Positions 33,760-42,860 of a stretch of DNA of 64,000 nucleotides are shown piece by piece. Position 1 is the first letter of the stretch. Every line of letters starts with the position of its first letter. The stretch is from positions 1-64,000 of the forward strand of contig JAACVZ010000004.1 of assembly GCA_009992235.1 (NCBI GenBank). The letters are read 5' to 3'. The notes under the pieces were generated by a model, which saw only the letters and a list, made by a program, of their open reading frames with translations, was not told the origin of the DNA and searched no databases. This DNA comes from Candidatus Saccharimonadota bacterium. GTDB lineage: Bacteria; Patescibacteriota; Saccharimonadia; Saccharimonadales; Saccharimonadaceae. A program made the translations under genes and the position numbers.

Positions 33760-34718
33760 TGGCAAGCGCAAAGAAAACCGCATCAGTTGAAAAGGATGAA
33801 ACTACATCGAACCCAAAACGATATAGGGGATGGGACATGAGTCGTATCTTCTGGGGGCTACTTCTTGTCCTCGTTGGTGTACTGGCGCTACTCGATAACC
33901 TCAATGTCGTTGAGGTGCACTATGGAAACCTATGGCAACTCTGGCCACTATTAATTGTTGGTTGGGGCGTATCGCTGCTCAATATAAAAGGCACTTTGTG
34001 GAGCATCGTCTCGGCGCTTTTGATGCTTGGAAGCCTTGGGCTTGTCGCTTGGACGGCTACTGGAATGGCGCCGTTTCAAACAGGAGACAATAGCGTGCAA
34101 ACGCAACGAATTGAAAAAACTGGCAGCACCGTTAATCGTCTCGATGTGACCGTTGAGGCCGGAGCTGGCAATATTACTATTGGTTCACACGAATCTGAAG
34201 CACCTGTTGAGGCAGTACTAGATAGTGATTTTGCGACGCTGGACGTCGATTCACGAATAGACGGCAATACCCAGAAGGTCGACGTCTCTATGGACGGCAA
34301 CCGTATGTGGTGGAGCGGACACTTCCGCAATGATCTCGACGTAACACTTGCGAAACAACTACCAGTATTCCTTAATGTAAAGACGGGCGCATCTGACCTA
34401 AACGCCAATCTATCTAAAGTCATGCTGGAACGCCTGGATATGAACCTCGGTGCAAATAGTAGCGATGTGACTCTTGGTGATCTTGTCGACCGGGTTGAGG
34501 TTAGTGTTAGCGCTGGTGCAAGTTCAATAACACTACGGGCACCGAAAGACAGTGGCGTCAGCGTCAAGCTCGATAAGGGTGTCTCTAGCCAAGATCTTGA
34601 CGGCCTCCAAGACAAAGGCAGCGGATTCTACGAAACCGACGGCTTCGATACAGCCTCTAAGAAAATTATTGTCCGCGGCGATCTCGGCGCAGCTTCATTC
34701 AAGCTCGAACGTTACTAA
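33759..34718 (+). CDS. LiaF-like membrane protein with toast-rack domain
   Basis: The 320 residues have a short N-terminal cytoplasmic tail, then three to four membrane helices (about 30-115; WGLLLVLVGVLALLDN and LWPLLIVGWGVSLL) and a C-terminal all-beta domain (about 135-320) with repeated strands like DUF4097/LiaF toast-rack domains (LDVTVEAGAGNITIGS, VKTGASDLNANL, EVSVSAGASSITL). The start is 33759, in TAATG overlap with the PspC gene and after GGAGGA; the longer frame from 33696 is unlikely. Envelope-stress sensing is the known role of LiaF relatives; here it is inferred. Confidence 0.82.
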   Translation: MASAKKTASVEKDETTSNPKRYRGWDMSRIFWGLLLVLVGVLALLDNLNVVEVHYGNLWQLWPLLIVGWGVSLLNIKGTLWSIVSALLMLGSLGLVAWTATGMAPFQTGDNSVQTQRIEKTGSTVNRLDVTVEAGAGNITIGSHESEAPVEAVLDSDFATLDVDSRIDGNTQKVDVSMDGNRMWWSGHFRNDLDVTLAKQLPVFLNVKTGASDLNANLSKVMLERLDMNLGANSSDVTLGDLVDRVEVSVSAGASSITLRAPKDSGVSVKLDKGVSSQDLDGLQDKGSGFYETDGFDTASKKIIVRGDLGAASFKLERY

Positions 34719-34720
34719 AA

Positions 34721-35413
34721 CTACCTTTTCTTCGCACTATGCGGCAACACGACCGTGACAATGACAATAGCAAGTAAGACGGCGAAGCCACACATTATTG
34801 AAGGTATACCCTTGACGGTTGATGGGTCGATTATATTGAAGAATGTTGTTGGCAATATGAACGACAGGTAGCCAATTGACATTCCAATTAAAGCTTTCTT
34901 GGCTTTGGGAATTTCTTGGCTCCATTTGAAGGCGAGGAATGTACCGACAAGCATCCAACCGTAATAGTAGATGATGTACGGCCAAACGCTGATGCTATCG
35001 GTCGAGAAGACGGCGTAGTTGGGCTGACAACTTTCGGCCGATACTGCTTGATTAACGAAGACAAAGAATACTAGAAAGGCGGCACAGGTTGCGTAAGCAA
35101 AGCTGAGTAGCGCGCGCGATTTTTTGTTGGCAATCGACAAAATAATATGTATACCAAGTGCCGGCAGAAGTGTTATCGAGGCATAGCCAAGTTTTGCCCA
35201 CTCGACGTTAGACAATCCAAGACCGCCACAAATCATGTACTCTGCTAACTGAAAGGTTCCCAGCGCCAGAAGTATGGACACCGCTAGCCTTGAGGTGGTT
35301 GTCATCTTGTATCGCCATATGGTGTAGAATGCGGCGCCAAATTCAAATAAAAAAGTTAGTAACATAACTGGTGGAGAAAAGCAGTAAAGCTTCCCCTGAT
35401 ATTTTTTAAGCAT
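34721..35413 (-). CDS. Seven-helix membrane protein divergent from heliorhodopsin
   Basis: The 230 residues form about seven membrane helices (GGLGLSNVEW lies in an outer loop; the conserved-looking tail is PHSAKKR). Two cysteines occur near CGG and SCQPNY. I do not recognise the family; it is similar in length and topology to the 7TM sensor modules of some histidine kinases, but no kinase follows. The ATG at 35413 is chosen because a minus-strand TATACT (35420-35425) ends 6 nt before it. The start lies 36 bp from the heliorhodopsin start, so the two are likely coregulated. Confidence 0.7.
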   Translation of the reverse strand: MLKKYQGKLYCFSPPVMLLTFLFEFGAAFYTIWRYKMTTTSRLAVSILLALGTFQLAEYMICGGLGLSNVEWAKLGYASITLLPALGIHIILSIANKKSRALLSFAYATCAAFLVFFVFVNQAVSAESCQPNYAVFSTDSISVWPYIIYYYGWMLVGTFLAFKWSQEIPKAKKALIGMSIGYLSFILPTTFFNIIDPSTVKGIPSIMCGFAVLLAIVIVTVVLPHSAKKR

Positions 35414-35448
35414 AACCCCAGTATACACCGCCGTGCTATATTAAAAGC
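35414..35448. promoter_or_regulatory. Divergent leaderless promoters of heliorhodopsin and the 7TM gene
   Basis: Minus-strand TATACT (35420-35425) and plus-strand TATATT (35437-35442) are each exactly 6 nt from their ATG. The two -10 boxes lie only 11 bp apart, so each -35 region falls on the opposite promoter. Confidence 0.65.
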
Positions 35449-36213
35449 ATGAGCAAAATTATCACAACAAAATCACTTCGTCGGTATAATATTTTTGCTG
35501 GGTTTCTACACCTGGCGCAGGGAATTGCCGTCCTTGTTTTAAGTAGGGAGTTCTTGTTACCTATAAGTGGTGCATTTCTAGATTTTAATTCGACGACTCG
35601 TGAGCTCGAACCTGCATCAACGGTACTTTTTGACCTGTCGCTGCCTCTATTGGTCGCGGCCTTCTTCTTCCTCTCGGCGGTTGCGCATTTTAGTATTGCA
35701 ACCTTTTATAACAAGCAGTATGTTGCACAGCTGGCAAGGGGCATGAATAAAGCACGCTGGGTAGAATACTCAATTTCCGCTAGCATAATGTTGGTCGCTG
35801 TCAGTCTGCTTGTCGGTATTTACGATGGCATGAGCCTTCTGATGATATTTAGCCTTGCGGCCATCATGAACCTGATGGGGCTGGTCATGGAAGTTCACAA
35901 CCAAACAACTAAGCGGGTCAATTGGCTGAGCTACTGGATAGGTTGTTTTGCCGGAGTTATTCCATGGTTAGTGATTGCATCATACTTACTCCTTGGAGCT
36001 GAACAGGGAAGCAAGGCGCCAGACTTTGTGTATTGGATATTCGTCTCAATCTTCATCTTCTTTAACTGTTTTGCGGTAAATATGGCGCTTCAATACAAAA
36101 AAGTTGGTCCCTGGAAAGACTATCTGTATGGTGAGTTTGTGTATATCGTCTTAAGCCTTGTCGCAAAATCTTTACTCGCCTGGCAGGTGTTCGCGGGAAC
36201 ACTTCGTCCGTAG
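35449..36213 (+). CDS. Heliorhodopsin (retinal-binding photoreceptor)
   Basis: Heliorhodopsins are light-sensing retinal proteins with inverted topology. The 254 residues match the family all along: LRRYNIFAGFLHLAQGI in helix A with His21, RWVEYSISASIMLVAVSLL in helix C with the counterion-type Glu106, and VYIVLSLVAKSLLAWQVF in helix G with the retinal Lys240. These correspond to Glu107 and Lys241 of the type member 48C12, and His21/His80 match positions reported there. Length and seven helices are usual. The mRNA is probably leaderless (TATATT, 6 nt). Rhodanese and NUDIX genes follow on their own promoters. No retinal-forming Blh gene is in the window. Confidence 0.93.
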   Translation: MSKIITTKSLRRYNIFAGFLHLAQGIAVLVLSREFLLPISGAFLDFNSTTRELEPASTVLFDLSLPLLVAAFFFLSAVAHFSIATFYNKQYVAQLARGMNKARWVEYSISASIMLVAVSLLVGIYDGMSLLMIFSLAAIMNLMGLVMEVHNQTTKRVNWLSYWIGCFAGVIPWLVIASYLLLGAEQGSKAPDFVYWIFVSIFIFFNCFAVNMALQYKKVGPWKDYLYGEFVYIVLSLVAKSLLAWQVFAGTLRP

Positions 36214-36237
36214 CAGGTATTAAAGTATAATAAGAGC

Positions 36238-36504
36238 ATGAGTAACAAACGAATAATCATTGATGTCCGTGAGCCATACGAATACGCTATGGGCCACGTT
36301 GACGGTGCACTTAATATTACCGCCTCAGAGCTAATGTCAGGGTCAAAAAAACTTGAAGCTGTCGATAAAGACGCAGAAATAATCGTCTACTGCAAGACCG
36401 GTGGTCGGGCCAGTATGAGCGTTCAAATACTAAACCAGCTTGGCTTCAGAAATGTTGTTAATGGAATCAATGCCGCCCAAGTTGAGCAGAAGTATTTTGG
36501 GTAA
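36238..36504 (+). CDS. Rhodanese-like sulfurtransferase domain protein
   Basis: The 88 residues are a single rhodanese domain: DVREPYEYAMGHVDGALNI and the active-site loop YCKTGGRASMS with the persulfide Cys. A TATAAT ends 6 nt before the ATG (leaderless). The NUDIX gene overlaps its 3' end. It likely moves sulfur or senses redox state. Confidence 0.93.
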   Translation: MSNKRIIIDVREPYEYAMGHVDGALNITASELMSGSKKLEAVDKDAEIIVYCKTGGRASMSVQILNQLGFRNVVNGINAAQVEQKYFG

Positions 36505-36898
36505 CGTTGCCAAACTATTAATAATCGATCAAGATGATAAGCATCTGCTGATGTATCGAAGCGAACATCCTTATTTTGGGATAGACCCAGACCTTCCCGG
36601 AGGAACCGTAGAAGAGGGTGAGTCTATGTTGGAGACTATGATACGAGAGGTACAGGAGGAGGCTGGTATTATTATTGACGCCAATGATGCCACAGAGCTT
36701 TATTCGGGTGCAGACTATTCTTGGCACGGAACACACTATTCATTGTTTACGACAAAGGCAACCGTTAGGCCTGACGTTGTTATGAGCTGGGAGCACTCTT
36801 CGTACGAATGGATTGATCGAGAGGACTTTCTCGAAAAATCAAAAAACGCCAAAGACACATATATGCATATGGTGCACGATGTATTAAACCGTGCATAG
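36452..36898 (+). CDS. NUDIX hydrolase
   Basis: The NUDIX box is GGTVEEGESMLETMIREVQE then EAG. The domain begins at NVAKLLIID. The frame overlaps the end of the rhodanese gene; candidate starts are ATGs at 36452, 36461 and 36470 or a TTG at 36497, and none has a strong ribosome-binding site. I list 36452, but the TTG next to the rhodanese stop is equally possible. The substrate is unknown. Confidence 0.85.
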   Translation: MLLMESMPPKLSRSILGNVAKLLIIDQDDKHLLMYRSEHPYFGIDPDLPGGTVEEGESMLETMIREVQEEAGIIIDANDATELYSGADYSWHGTHYSLFTTKATVRPDVVMSWEHSSYEWIDREDFLEKSKNAKDTYMHMVHDVLNRA

Positions 36899-36903
36899 CT
36901 ATT

Positions 36904-38097
36904 TTAGTATTTAAACCGGTTCACCAAAACAAGCAGACCAGCGAGAGCGCCCATGAGAAGGCCGGCCTGTAGGGCTGTTTTTTCAGCTAGAATGAAGGCA
37001 AATAGCGCAAGAATCGCCCAGAATAGCATGCGCGATAGGTTGGAGACGAACATCATGTAACCCCAGTAGACGTCTCGGTAACCGGTGAACTCGGACGATT
37101 TTGCGTACTGACCTTTTGTGTATGCCATACGCACAGCTAAAGATGCCGGGTCGCTAGCCATAGATAAACCAACCGCAGCGCCAAATGATCCAGCTACTGC
37201 CTTCAAAGATCCAATAGCCGCTGTTACGACGGTACCTATTGTCAGCACTTTTCTGCCCTCACCTTTATCTACAAGCGTACCGTAGACTTTTGTCGCAAGT
37301 AGCGACACCAGTAGACCAATGGAAGCGATGAACCCTACGCCTAAATAAACACTTTCGCCAACTAAGAATAGAGCGATAAATAGTGGCCACACAATCATAC
37401 CGGCGACTTGTTCGAACCCGAGAGCTGCACTTGCAATCGCGTCGCGCTTTACCTTGGCCCAGGCAAAACCTTTTAGGGTTATTTTCTGCCTGGTACGAAC
37501 CGCTTCTTTGCTCGCCAGTAGTGGAATACCGCTCGCAAACACCATACCTATAGCTACGACTATGGCCATACGAATATCTGATAAATAAGCGATTAATCCG
37601 CCAATCATCGGCCCTAACACACCAGCAATCTTCGAAAGTTGAAACATGCGACTAAGCTCATGGCCAGCACTTTTGGTGTGTTGAATTTTAGAAAACTCAA
37701 TATGATACGCCGTAAAAAATAAACCCGCAGACAGTGCATCGAAGAGCGCTAGGACGGGTAGCGGCCAGTGAAACGCGGGGTAGGTAACAAGAAAAATTAA
37801 AAATACTCCAAGAAGCATGTTTGCGATTGTCATGGCGTGTTTTGGTCCAAACCGGGCCGTAAAGTGAGTTACAGGATAGTCGATGAGGGCACGGATGCCA
37901 TACGCCATCATATAGAACAAGGCAATCTGCAGGAGACCTAGCCCATTTTCATACAGATAAATTGGCAAGAAGATACCTATGAGGCTCAACCCAAGTGTTT
38001 TAATTGTCATGCTCACATACAGCTCTGTTAGGTCAGAGTTCTTTATTGTTTTCCAGGAATAGCGATGTGAAATAAGGTCACTAAGATGGGTTATCAT
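36904..38097 (-). CDS. MFS transporter
   Basis: The 397 residues have about eleven to twelve helices and an MFS-like arrangement (YDIRxx-type loop at VTHFTARFGPKHAMTIANM, and a second-half VYGTLVDKGEGRKV loop). A TATAAT on the minus strand ends 8 nt before the ATG. It is convergent with the NUDIX gene and divergent from the small membrane gene at 38154. The substrate cannot be told. Confidence 0.85.
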   Translation of the reverse strand: MITHLSDLISHRYSWKTIKNSDLTELYVSMTIKTLGLSLIGIFLPIYLYENGLGLLQIALFYMMAYGIRALIDYPVTHFTARFGPKHAMTIANMLLGVFLIFLVTYPAFHWPLPVLALFDALSAGLFFTAYHIEFSKIQHTKSAGHELSRMFQLSKIAGVLGPMIGGLIAYLSDIRMAIVVAIGMVFASGIPLLASKEAVRTRQKITLKGFAWAKVKRDAIASAALGFEQVAGMIVWPLFIALFLVGESVYLGVGFIASIGLLVSLLATKVYGTLVDKGEGRKVLTIGTVVTAAIGSLKAVAGSFGAAVGLSMASDPASLAVRMAYTKGQYAKSSEFTGYRDVYWGYMMFVSNLSRMLFWAILALFAFILAEKTALQAGLLMGALAGLLVLVNRFKY

Positions 38098-38153
38098 ACC
38101 TTGCGATTATAGCAGAGACTTATATACTATAAGCATAAACAAGGAAAGTTCTC

Positions 38154-38345
38154 ATGGCGAAATCAAAGCAAATAATTCAGAACAATACGTGCGCTCCAGT
38201 GCTATTCATGGCATATATTGGTGCAGCTATCTACTTTATATCAGAGTCCAACGGTGGTTTCTGGGAAGTTGTTCTTGGGTTGCTTCAGGCAATTGTATGG
38301 CCAGTTTACGCCATTTACCACGTGCTCGTACTTCTTGGCGCGTAG
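38154..38345 (+). CDS. 63-aa membrane protein
   Basis: Two helices (about 15-28 and 37-60) with a short N-terminal basic stretch (MAKSKQ). AAGGAAAG precedes the ATG and TATACT lies upstream. I recognise the pattern from Saccharibacteria but no family name. Function unknown. Confidence 0.75.
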   Translation: MAKSKQIIQNNTCAPVLFMAYIGAAIYFISESNGGFWEVVLGLLQAIVWPVYAIYHVLVLLGA

Positions 38346-38521
38346 TTAAGTGTTCCATCCTCGGGTCGAGAAGAAAGCGTCTTCGAGAATTTTACGGTTG
38401 AAGATATATATTGTGGTTGCATGTGTCACCATTCGTTTTGCTGCTTACGTTTACAGTAGCATGTTTGCATCGAGCTATCTAAGGGTCTATTATATAGAGG
38501 TAAGTAAAGGGAGATTATTCT

Positions 38522-38830
38522 ATGAATATCAAATACCTTACCAACAGTTTACTCGGTGCGCTCTTCGTTCTGGTTGAATCATTCCTGGGATTCCGGTTCA
38601 TTCTAAAGCTTTTCGGTGCCGATTCGTCTAATGGATTTGTAAGTTGGGTCTACGAGATGAGCGGCGTACTTCTTGACCCGTTTGCAGGTATCTTCCCGGC
38701 GCGAGTCTTCGAGAATACCTACGTGCTTGAATTCTCGACACTGTTTGCAATGCTTATCTACGCGGTTGCTGCCATTCTCATTGGCGAGCTTATTTCCGGT
38801 GTTTCAAGAGCGAAAAGCACTAAGAAGTAA
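38522..38830 (+). CDS. YggT-family membrane protein
   Basis: The 102 residues have three membrane helices and the YggT (PF02325) pattern: VESFLGFRFILKLFGAD then LDPFAGIFPARVFE. GGGAG lies before the ATG. The family is linked to cell division and osmotic stress, but its biochemical role is open. Confidence 0.85.
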   Translation: MNIKYLTNSLLGALFVLVESFLGFRFILKLFGADSSNGFVSWVYEMSGVLLDPFAGIFPARVFENTYVLEFSTLFAMLIYAVAAILIGELISGVSRAKSTKK

Positions 38831-38845
38831 CTAAATAGGAGGCGC

Positions 38846-39409
38846 ATGCCAAAACTTTACATACCTGTGCTTGCAGGCACAACTCGCGACCAACGAAAAA
38901 GCATTTTTGCAGCTAGGCTCGTCGCTGAAATCGGCAACACCTTTGATGATGTTGAGGCTGAGGTTATTGATCCGCTAGATTATAATTTTCCCGGTGATGG
39001 TAACGATCCAGAGGGCAAAGACCCGCGCTATACAGCTGTGACCGAACGGGCTCAAGGCTTCTTTATAGTGACGCCGGAATACAACCATGGCTATCCTGGC
39101 AGCCTGAAGCGAATGCTCGATAGCGAGTTAAAGAATTACATTCACAAACCAGTTGCTTTTGCGGGCGTATCTTCCGGGCCCTGGGGCGGCGTACGGGCCA
39201 TTGAACAGCTTGTCGGAACTGTGCGCGAAATGGGCATGGTGTCGACATTCACTGATATGAATTTTCCAAAAGTCGGCCAGCTATTTGATGACGATGGCAC
39301 GCTTCAGGATGAAGCCTATCGTGAGCACGTTAAAGCAGCCTGGACGGAACTTATTTGGATGAGTAAGGTGCTAAAAGCCGGTCGCGACGGCGAGATAGGA
39401 GGCGCATGA
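38846..39409 (+). CDS. NAD(P)H-dependent FMN reductase
   Basis: The 187 residues have a flavodoxin-like fold: VLAGTTRDQRKSIFAARLV phosphate loop, TPEYNHGYPGSLKRMLD and SSGPWGGVRAIEQL, the FMN reductase family signatures (PF03358). AGGAGG CGC precedes the ATG. The stop overlaps the next start as ATGA. It probably reduces flavins or quinones. Confidence 0.92.
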   Translation: MPKLYIPVLAGTTRDQRKSIFAARLVAEIGNTFDDVEAEVIDPLDYNFPGDGNDPEGKDPRYTAVTERAQGFFIVTPEYNHGYPGSLKRMLDSELKNYIHKPVAFAGVSSGPWGGVRAIEQLVGTVREMGMVSTFTDMNFPKVGQLFDDDGTLQDEAYREHVKAAWTELIWMSKVLKAGRDGEIGGA

Positions 39410-40524
39410 TAATCAATGAAACAATTTTCAAGCAACTACTACAAACAAACAACGCTGATCAGAAGTTGAGCATATATTTGCCGACTCACTCGGCAAGCTC
39501 AAGCCAGACAGTCAATGAAGATATCATACGCTTTAAGAACTCGTTAAAAGCGATACGACTTGATGAGGACTACGACGAGCTGGAGCTGTCTGAGACTATG
39601 GAGGCGCTTGAGGCGCTTATTGATGATGTCGAATTTTGGAAACACCGGACGCTCGGGCTGGCAGTTTTTGCTGACGCGCATGGGTACGAAGCGGTGTCGT
39701 TGACTCATGAGGTGACCCAGGCGCACTACATAGATGAGCGATATGTGGTTAGTCCACTTGCATCGATGTTAAGTTTTGGGGCTGGGTATTTTATTCTGGA
39801 AGTTAACCACACAAATCCACGGCTACTTCACGCGACAACATTTTCATGCGAAGAGATTAATGTTCCAGACATGCCCGATTCGTTTCAGTCGACGGTCGAA
39901 AATGTTGAGTATAGCAAAGAGCTACAGCACCAATCTGGTGGCACCGGTACATTCCACGGACACACCGATGATGCGGCAATTGAAGATGACGAGCGACGGT
40001 ATTATAAGTCTATCGCTCATGCTGTCGATGTGCACTTGATGCACGAAAGTCAAACCGAACCGCTGGTCATGGTGGGGGTTGAAGAGCGAGTAGCCGGGCT
40101 GCGTAAACAGCTTAAGTATGCACACGTTCTAGCTGATTATACTGAAGGCAGTAGCACCAGCATGAACGAGCAGGCGCTTCACGATCATACATATCCGCTA
40201 ATTGATAAACTGGACGATGTGCGTCGCCAAGCGATAGTTGATGAGTACGAAAAGAACGACAACACCCACGTCGTCGCTGGCGTCGATGACGTAAAAGCGG
40301 CCGTCGCCGAACACCGTGTTGAGAAACTTCTTCTTGAAGGTTTTCGTCGGACAACCGACAGTGTGCGCGGCGGGTACGATCCGGTTATTGTTTTTCAGCT
40401 TGATTACTACGACGATTCAATAGAAACGCTTGTGCGAGAGGCTATCGCACAGGGTGCTGAAACCGTTGCTCTAAGTGAGGGCGCGTTTGCCGACAAGGCA
40501 CCGCGAGCCATCTGTCGCTTTTAG
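39406..40524 (+). CDS. Bacterial eRF1-like (baeRF) family protein
   Basis: The 372 residues resemble bacterial relatives of archaeo-eukaryotic release factor eRF1 (baeRF families): an N-terminal domain (about 20-140), a central domain with a Gly-rich region (SGGTGTFHGHTDD) and a C-terminal L7Ae-like domain (VRGGYDPVIVFQLDYYDDS then AQGAETVALSEGAF). The catalytic GGQ of true eRF1 is not seen. The family is thought to act on stalled ribosomes or in stress responses; this is a family-level inference. ATGA overlap with the FMN reductase. Confidence 0.8.
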   Translation: MIINETIFKQLLQTNNADQKLSIYLPTHSASSSQTVNEDIIRFKNSLKAIRLDEDYDELELSETMEALEALIDDVEFWKHRTLGLAVFADAHGYEAVSLTHEVTQAHYIDERYVVSPLASMLSFGAGYFILEVNHTNPRLLHATTFSCEEINVPDMPDSFQSTVENVEYSKELQHQSGGTGTFHGHTDDAAIEDDERRYYKSIAHAVDVHLMHESQTEPLVMVGVEERVAGLRKQLKYAHVLADYTEGSSTSMNEQALHDHTYPLIDKLDDVRRQAIVDEYEKNDNTHVVAGVDDVKAAVAEHRVEKLLLEGFRRTTDSVRGGYDPVIVFQLDYYDDSIETLVREAIAQGAETVALSEGAFADKAPRAICRF

Positions 40525-40567
40525 CGACTATACCTTTCGAGGTCAGCATCTGATACTATATGAAGCA

Positions 40568-41293
40568 ATGCTTCACTATTCAGCGACTAAAATTCTTAAA
40601 GTGCTACTTCTGACAGTAGCCCTACTTGCGGTACTTCATGTTGGTGCGAGTATTATACTAGTTAACGATCCCAGTATGGATATCGCTACGGCTTCATTTT
40701 TTCAGTTGTTTAACATGGATAACGAGGTAAGCATTCCAACTTGGTTTGAGCAGATGTTACTAGCGGTTGCGGGCACCGTTGCTTTACTTATCGCTTATTG
40801 CGCTAGACAAAAAGAATCAGCAAACAGGGAGTGGCGCTACTGGCTGGGATTAGGATTAATCTTTGTTGGCCTCAGTATTGATGAAGGCGCTGGGGTTCAC
40901 GAGCTCTTCGGCTCAGTGGTGAGCTTTTTCACGGGAGACCTTTCTGGGACGATTTTTAACTTTAGTTGGGTAATTGCTGGAATCTTGTTTGTGGGCGCGG
41001 TTGCGGCCGTATTCGTAAGGTTTATTTTTGCACTGCCGCGAAGAACGTATATGTACCTATTCTTGTCGGCGGCATTATTCATTTCAGGCGCTATTGGCGC
41101 AGAGATGTTCGGGGGCTATCACGCCAGCAACATAGGTTGGGATTTCTCATATTCACTTTTCGTTTTGCTTGAGGAGGTGCTTGAAATGACAGGTATATCG
41201 ATATTTGTTTATGCACTGCTCGATTACGCAACTTCAAATAACATGAAGCTGACTTTAACGCGAAGCGAGGCAGCGGAGCCTGTGACACGATAG
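40568..41293 (+). CDS. Multi-pass membrane protein
   Basis: The 241 residues have six to seven helices. Acidic residues stand out within the membrane region: LSIDEGAGVHELFGS and LLEEVLEMTGI. The ATG at 40568 is preferred since the -10 TACTAT ends about 8 nt before it, while the longer frame from 40475 runs inside the baeRF gene. The repeated acid-His pattern suggests a metal or enzyme site, but the family is not recognised. It is not Blh: the HxxxH-type residues expected of that oxygenase are missing. Confidence 0.72.
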   Translation: MLHYSATKILKVLLLTVALLAVLHVGASIILVNDPSMDIATASFFQLFNMDNEVSIPTWFEQMLLAVAGTVALLIAYCARQKESANREWRYWLGLGLIFVGLSIDEGAGVHELFGSVVSFFTGDLSGTIFNFSWVIAGILFVGAVAAVFVRFIFALPRRTYMYLFLSAALFISGAIGAEMFGGYHASNIGWDFSYSLFVLLEEVLEMTGISIFVYALLDYATSNNMKLTLTRSEAAEPVTR

Positions 41294-41337
41294 ATTTATG
41301 GTATAGTTGTAGGTAGTAAATTGACCGAAGGATAGAC

Positions 41338-42858
41338 ATGGCAACCCTACAAGATTTCCGCAACGAACGCATCAAAAAGCTCGAGCAACTGAAGTCGTTC
41401 GGTGTTAATCCGTACCCGGCAAAAGCCAGCCATGCTAACAACGCTGGAGATGTTGTGGCGTCATTCGATGAGCTTGAGGGCAAAAAGGTAGCTGTTGCTG
41501 GAAGAGTGATATCAATTCGCAAGTTCGGAAAACTTGCCTTTATCGGCATCCGAGATTTTAGCGGAGAAATTCAATTATTCATTAAAGATGGTGACCTAGC
41601 CGAGCTCGATGCCAAAAAAGGCCAGCTTGGTATTGCCGAATTAAATCTTCTTGATACTGGCGATTTTGTTGAGGCAACCGGTGAAGTTATTAAAACAAAG
41701 ACCGGCGAAATATCGGTGCATACACGCGAGCTTCGTTTGCTGACAAAGTCACTTCGCCCAATGCCACTTGGCCACGAAGCGTTTAATAGCAAAGAAGAGC
41801 GAATGCGGCGGCGATATGTTGACATCAACGTTAACCGCGAGGTTCGCGATCGATACGTTCGACGCTCAAAGTTCTGGCAAGCGACGCGCGACTTTCTTAA
41901 TGACCACGGATTCATGGAAATTAATATTCCTGTACTTGAGCATACCGCTGGCGGCGCTGATGCCAACCCATTCGTGACACATATGGATGCCCTCGATACC
42001 GATTTTTACCTTCGCATAAGCCACGAGCTTCCCCTGAAGCGACTAATTGGTGCAGGGTACGAGAAGGTGTATGATATTGGTCCAAGGTTCCGCAACGAAA
42101 ACTATAGCGACGAGCATTTGCCGGAACACGTCGCTATGGAGTGGTACTGGGCATACGCCAACTGGGAAGACGGCATGCTCTTAACCCAGGAAATGGTACG
42201 ATATATTGCTGATGAAGTTTGGGGTACGCGCAACTTTACACTTGCCGATGGCACAAAGCTTGACTTAGGCCAGGACAGAACCGATTTCCCGCGCATCAGT
42301 TTTGTCGATGTTATTAAAAAGACCTATGGAATTGATGTATTCAATACGACAATTGAAGAAGTGTCCACGAAACTAAAAGAAAATAATATTGAGGTAGAGC
42401 GTTCAGACAGCATACCACGCGGTCTAGACAAGCTCTGGAAAAATATCCGAAAAGACATCGCTGGTCCAGCATTTTTGGTTGATATTCCGGTATTCTTGCA
42501 GCCACTTGCTAAGAAGCAGGAAGCTGACGACCGCTTAACGGACCAATTTAACCTTCTTCTTGGTGGTACAGAAGCGTGTAAGGCCTACAGCGAATTGAAT
42601 GACCCTATTGACCAGCTAGAACGGTTTATGGAGCAACAAAAAATGCGAGACGCTGGTGACGATGAGGCGATGATGCTTGATATCGACTTCGTCGAGATGC
42701 TTGAATACGGCATGCCGCCAACTTGTGGCTATGGAAATTCAGAGCGTTTATTCTGGCTCCTTGAGGGCGTTACTGCTCGCGAGGGAGTGCCATTCCCGCA
42801 GCTTCGTCCAGAAGTAGACTTAACGACAAAAAATATTTATCCGGAGATTACGTTTTAG
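41338..42858 (+). CDS. lysS: Lysyl-tRNA synthetase (class II)
   Basis: The 506 residues have an OB-fold anticodon domain (about 50-145; VAVAGRVISIRKFGKLAFI) and a class II core with motif 1 around FLNDHGFMEINIPVLE, motif 2 GPRFRNENYSDEHLPEH and motif 3 GYGNSERLFWLL. GAAGGA precedes the ATG. The length is usual. Confidence 0.97.
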   Translation: MATLQDFRNERIKKLEQLKSFGVNPYPAKASHANNAGDVVASFDELEGKKVAVAGRVISIRKFGKLAFIGIRDFSGEIQLFIKDGDLAELDAKKGQLGIAELNLLDTGDFVEATGEVIKTKTGEISVHTRELRLLTKSLRPMPLGHEAFNSKEERMRRRYVDINVNREVRDRYVRRSKFWQATRDFLNDHGFMEINIPVLEHTAGGADANPFVTHMDALDTDFYLRISHELPLKRLIGAGYEKVYDIGPRFRNENYSDEHLPEHVAMEWYWAYANWEDGMLLTQEMVRYIADEVWGTRNFTLADGTKLDLGQDRTDFPRISFVDVIKKTYGIDVFNTTIEEVSTKLKENNIEVERSDSIPRGLDKLWKNIRKDIAGPAFLVDIPVFLQPLAKKQEADDRLTDQFNLLLGGTEACKAYSELNDPIDQLERFMEQQKMRDAGDDEAMMLDIDFVEMLEYGMPPTCGYGNSERLFWLLEGVTAREGVPFPQLRPEVDLTTKNIYPEITF

Positions 42859-42860
42859 AT

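Noticed and set aside
38350-38577. Possible gene between the 63-aa protein and YggT
   Set aside because: The frame runs into the YggT gene out of frame, has no ribosome site and no coherent composition; the region more likely holds only the YggT promoter.
40568-41293. Retinal-forming Blh oxygenase
   Set aside because: The protein is hydrophobic, but the histidine pattern of Blh is missing; only acidic membrane motifs such as DEGAGVHE are present.
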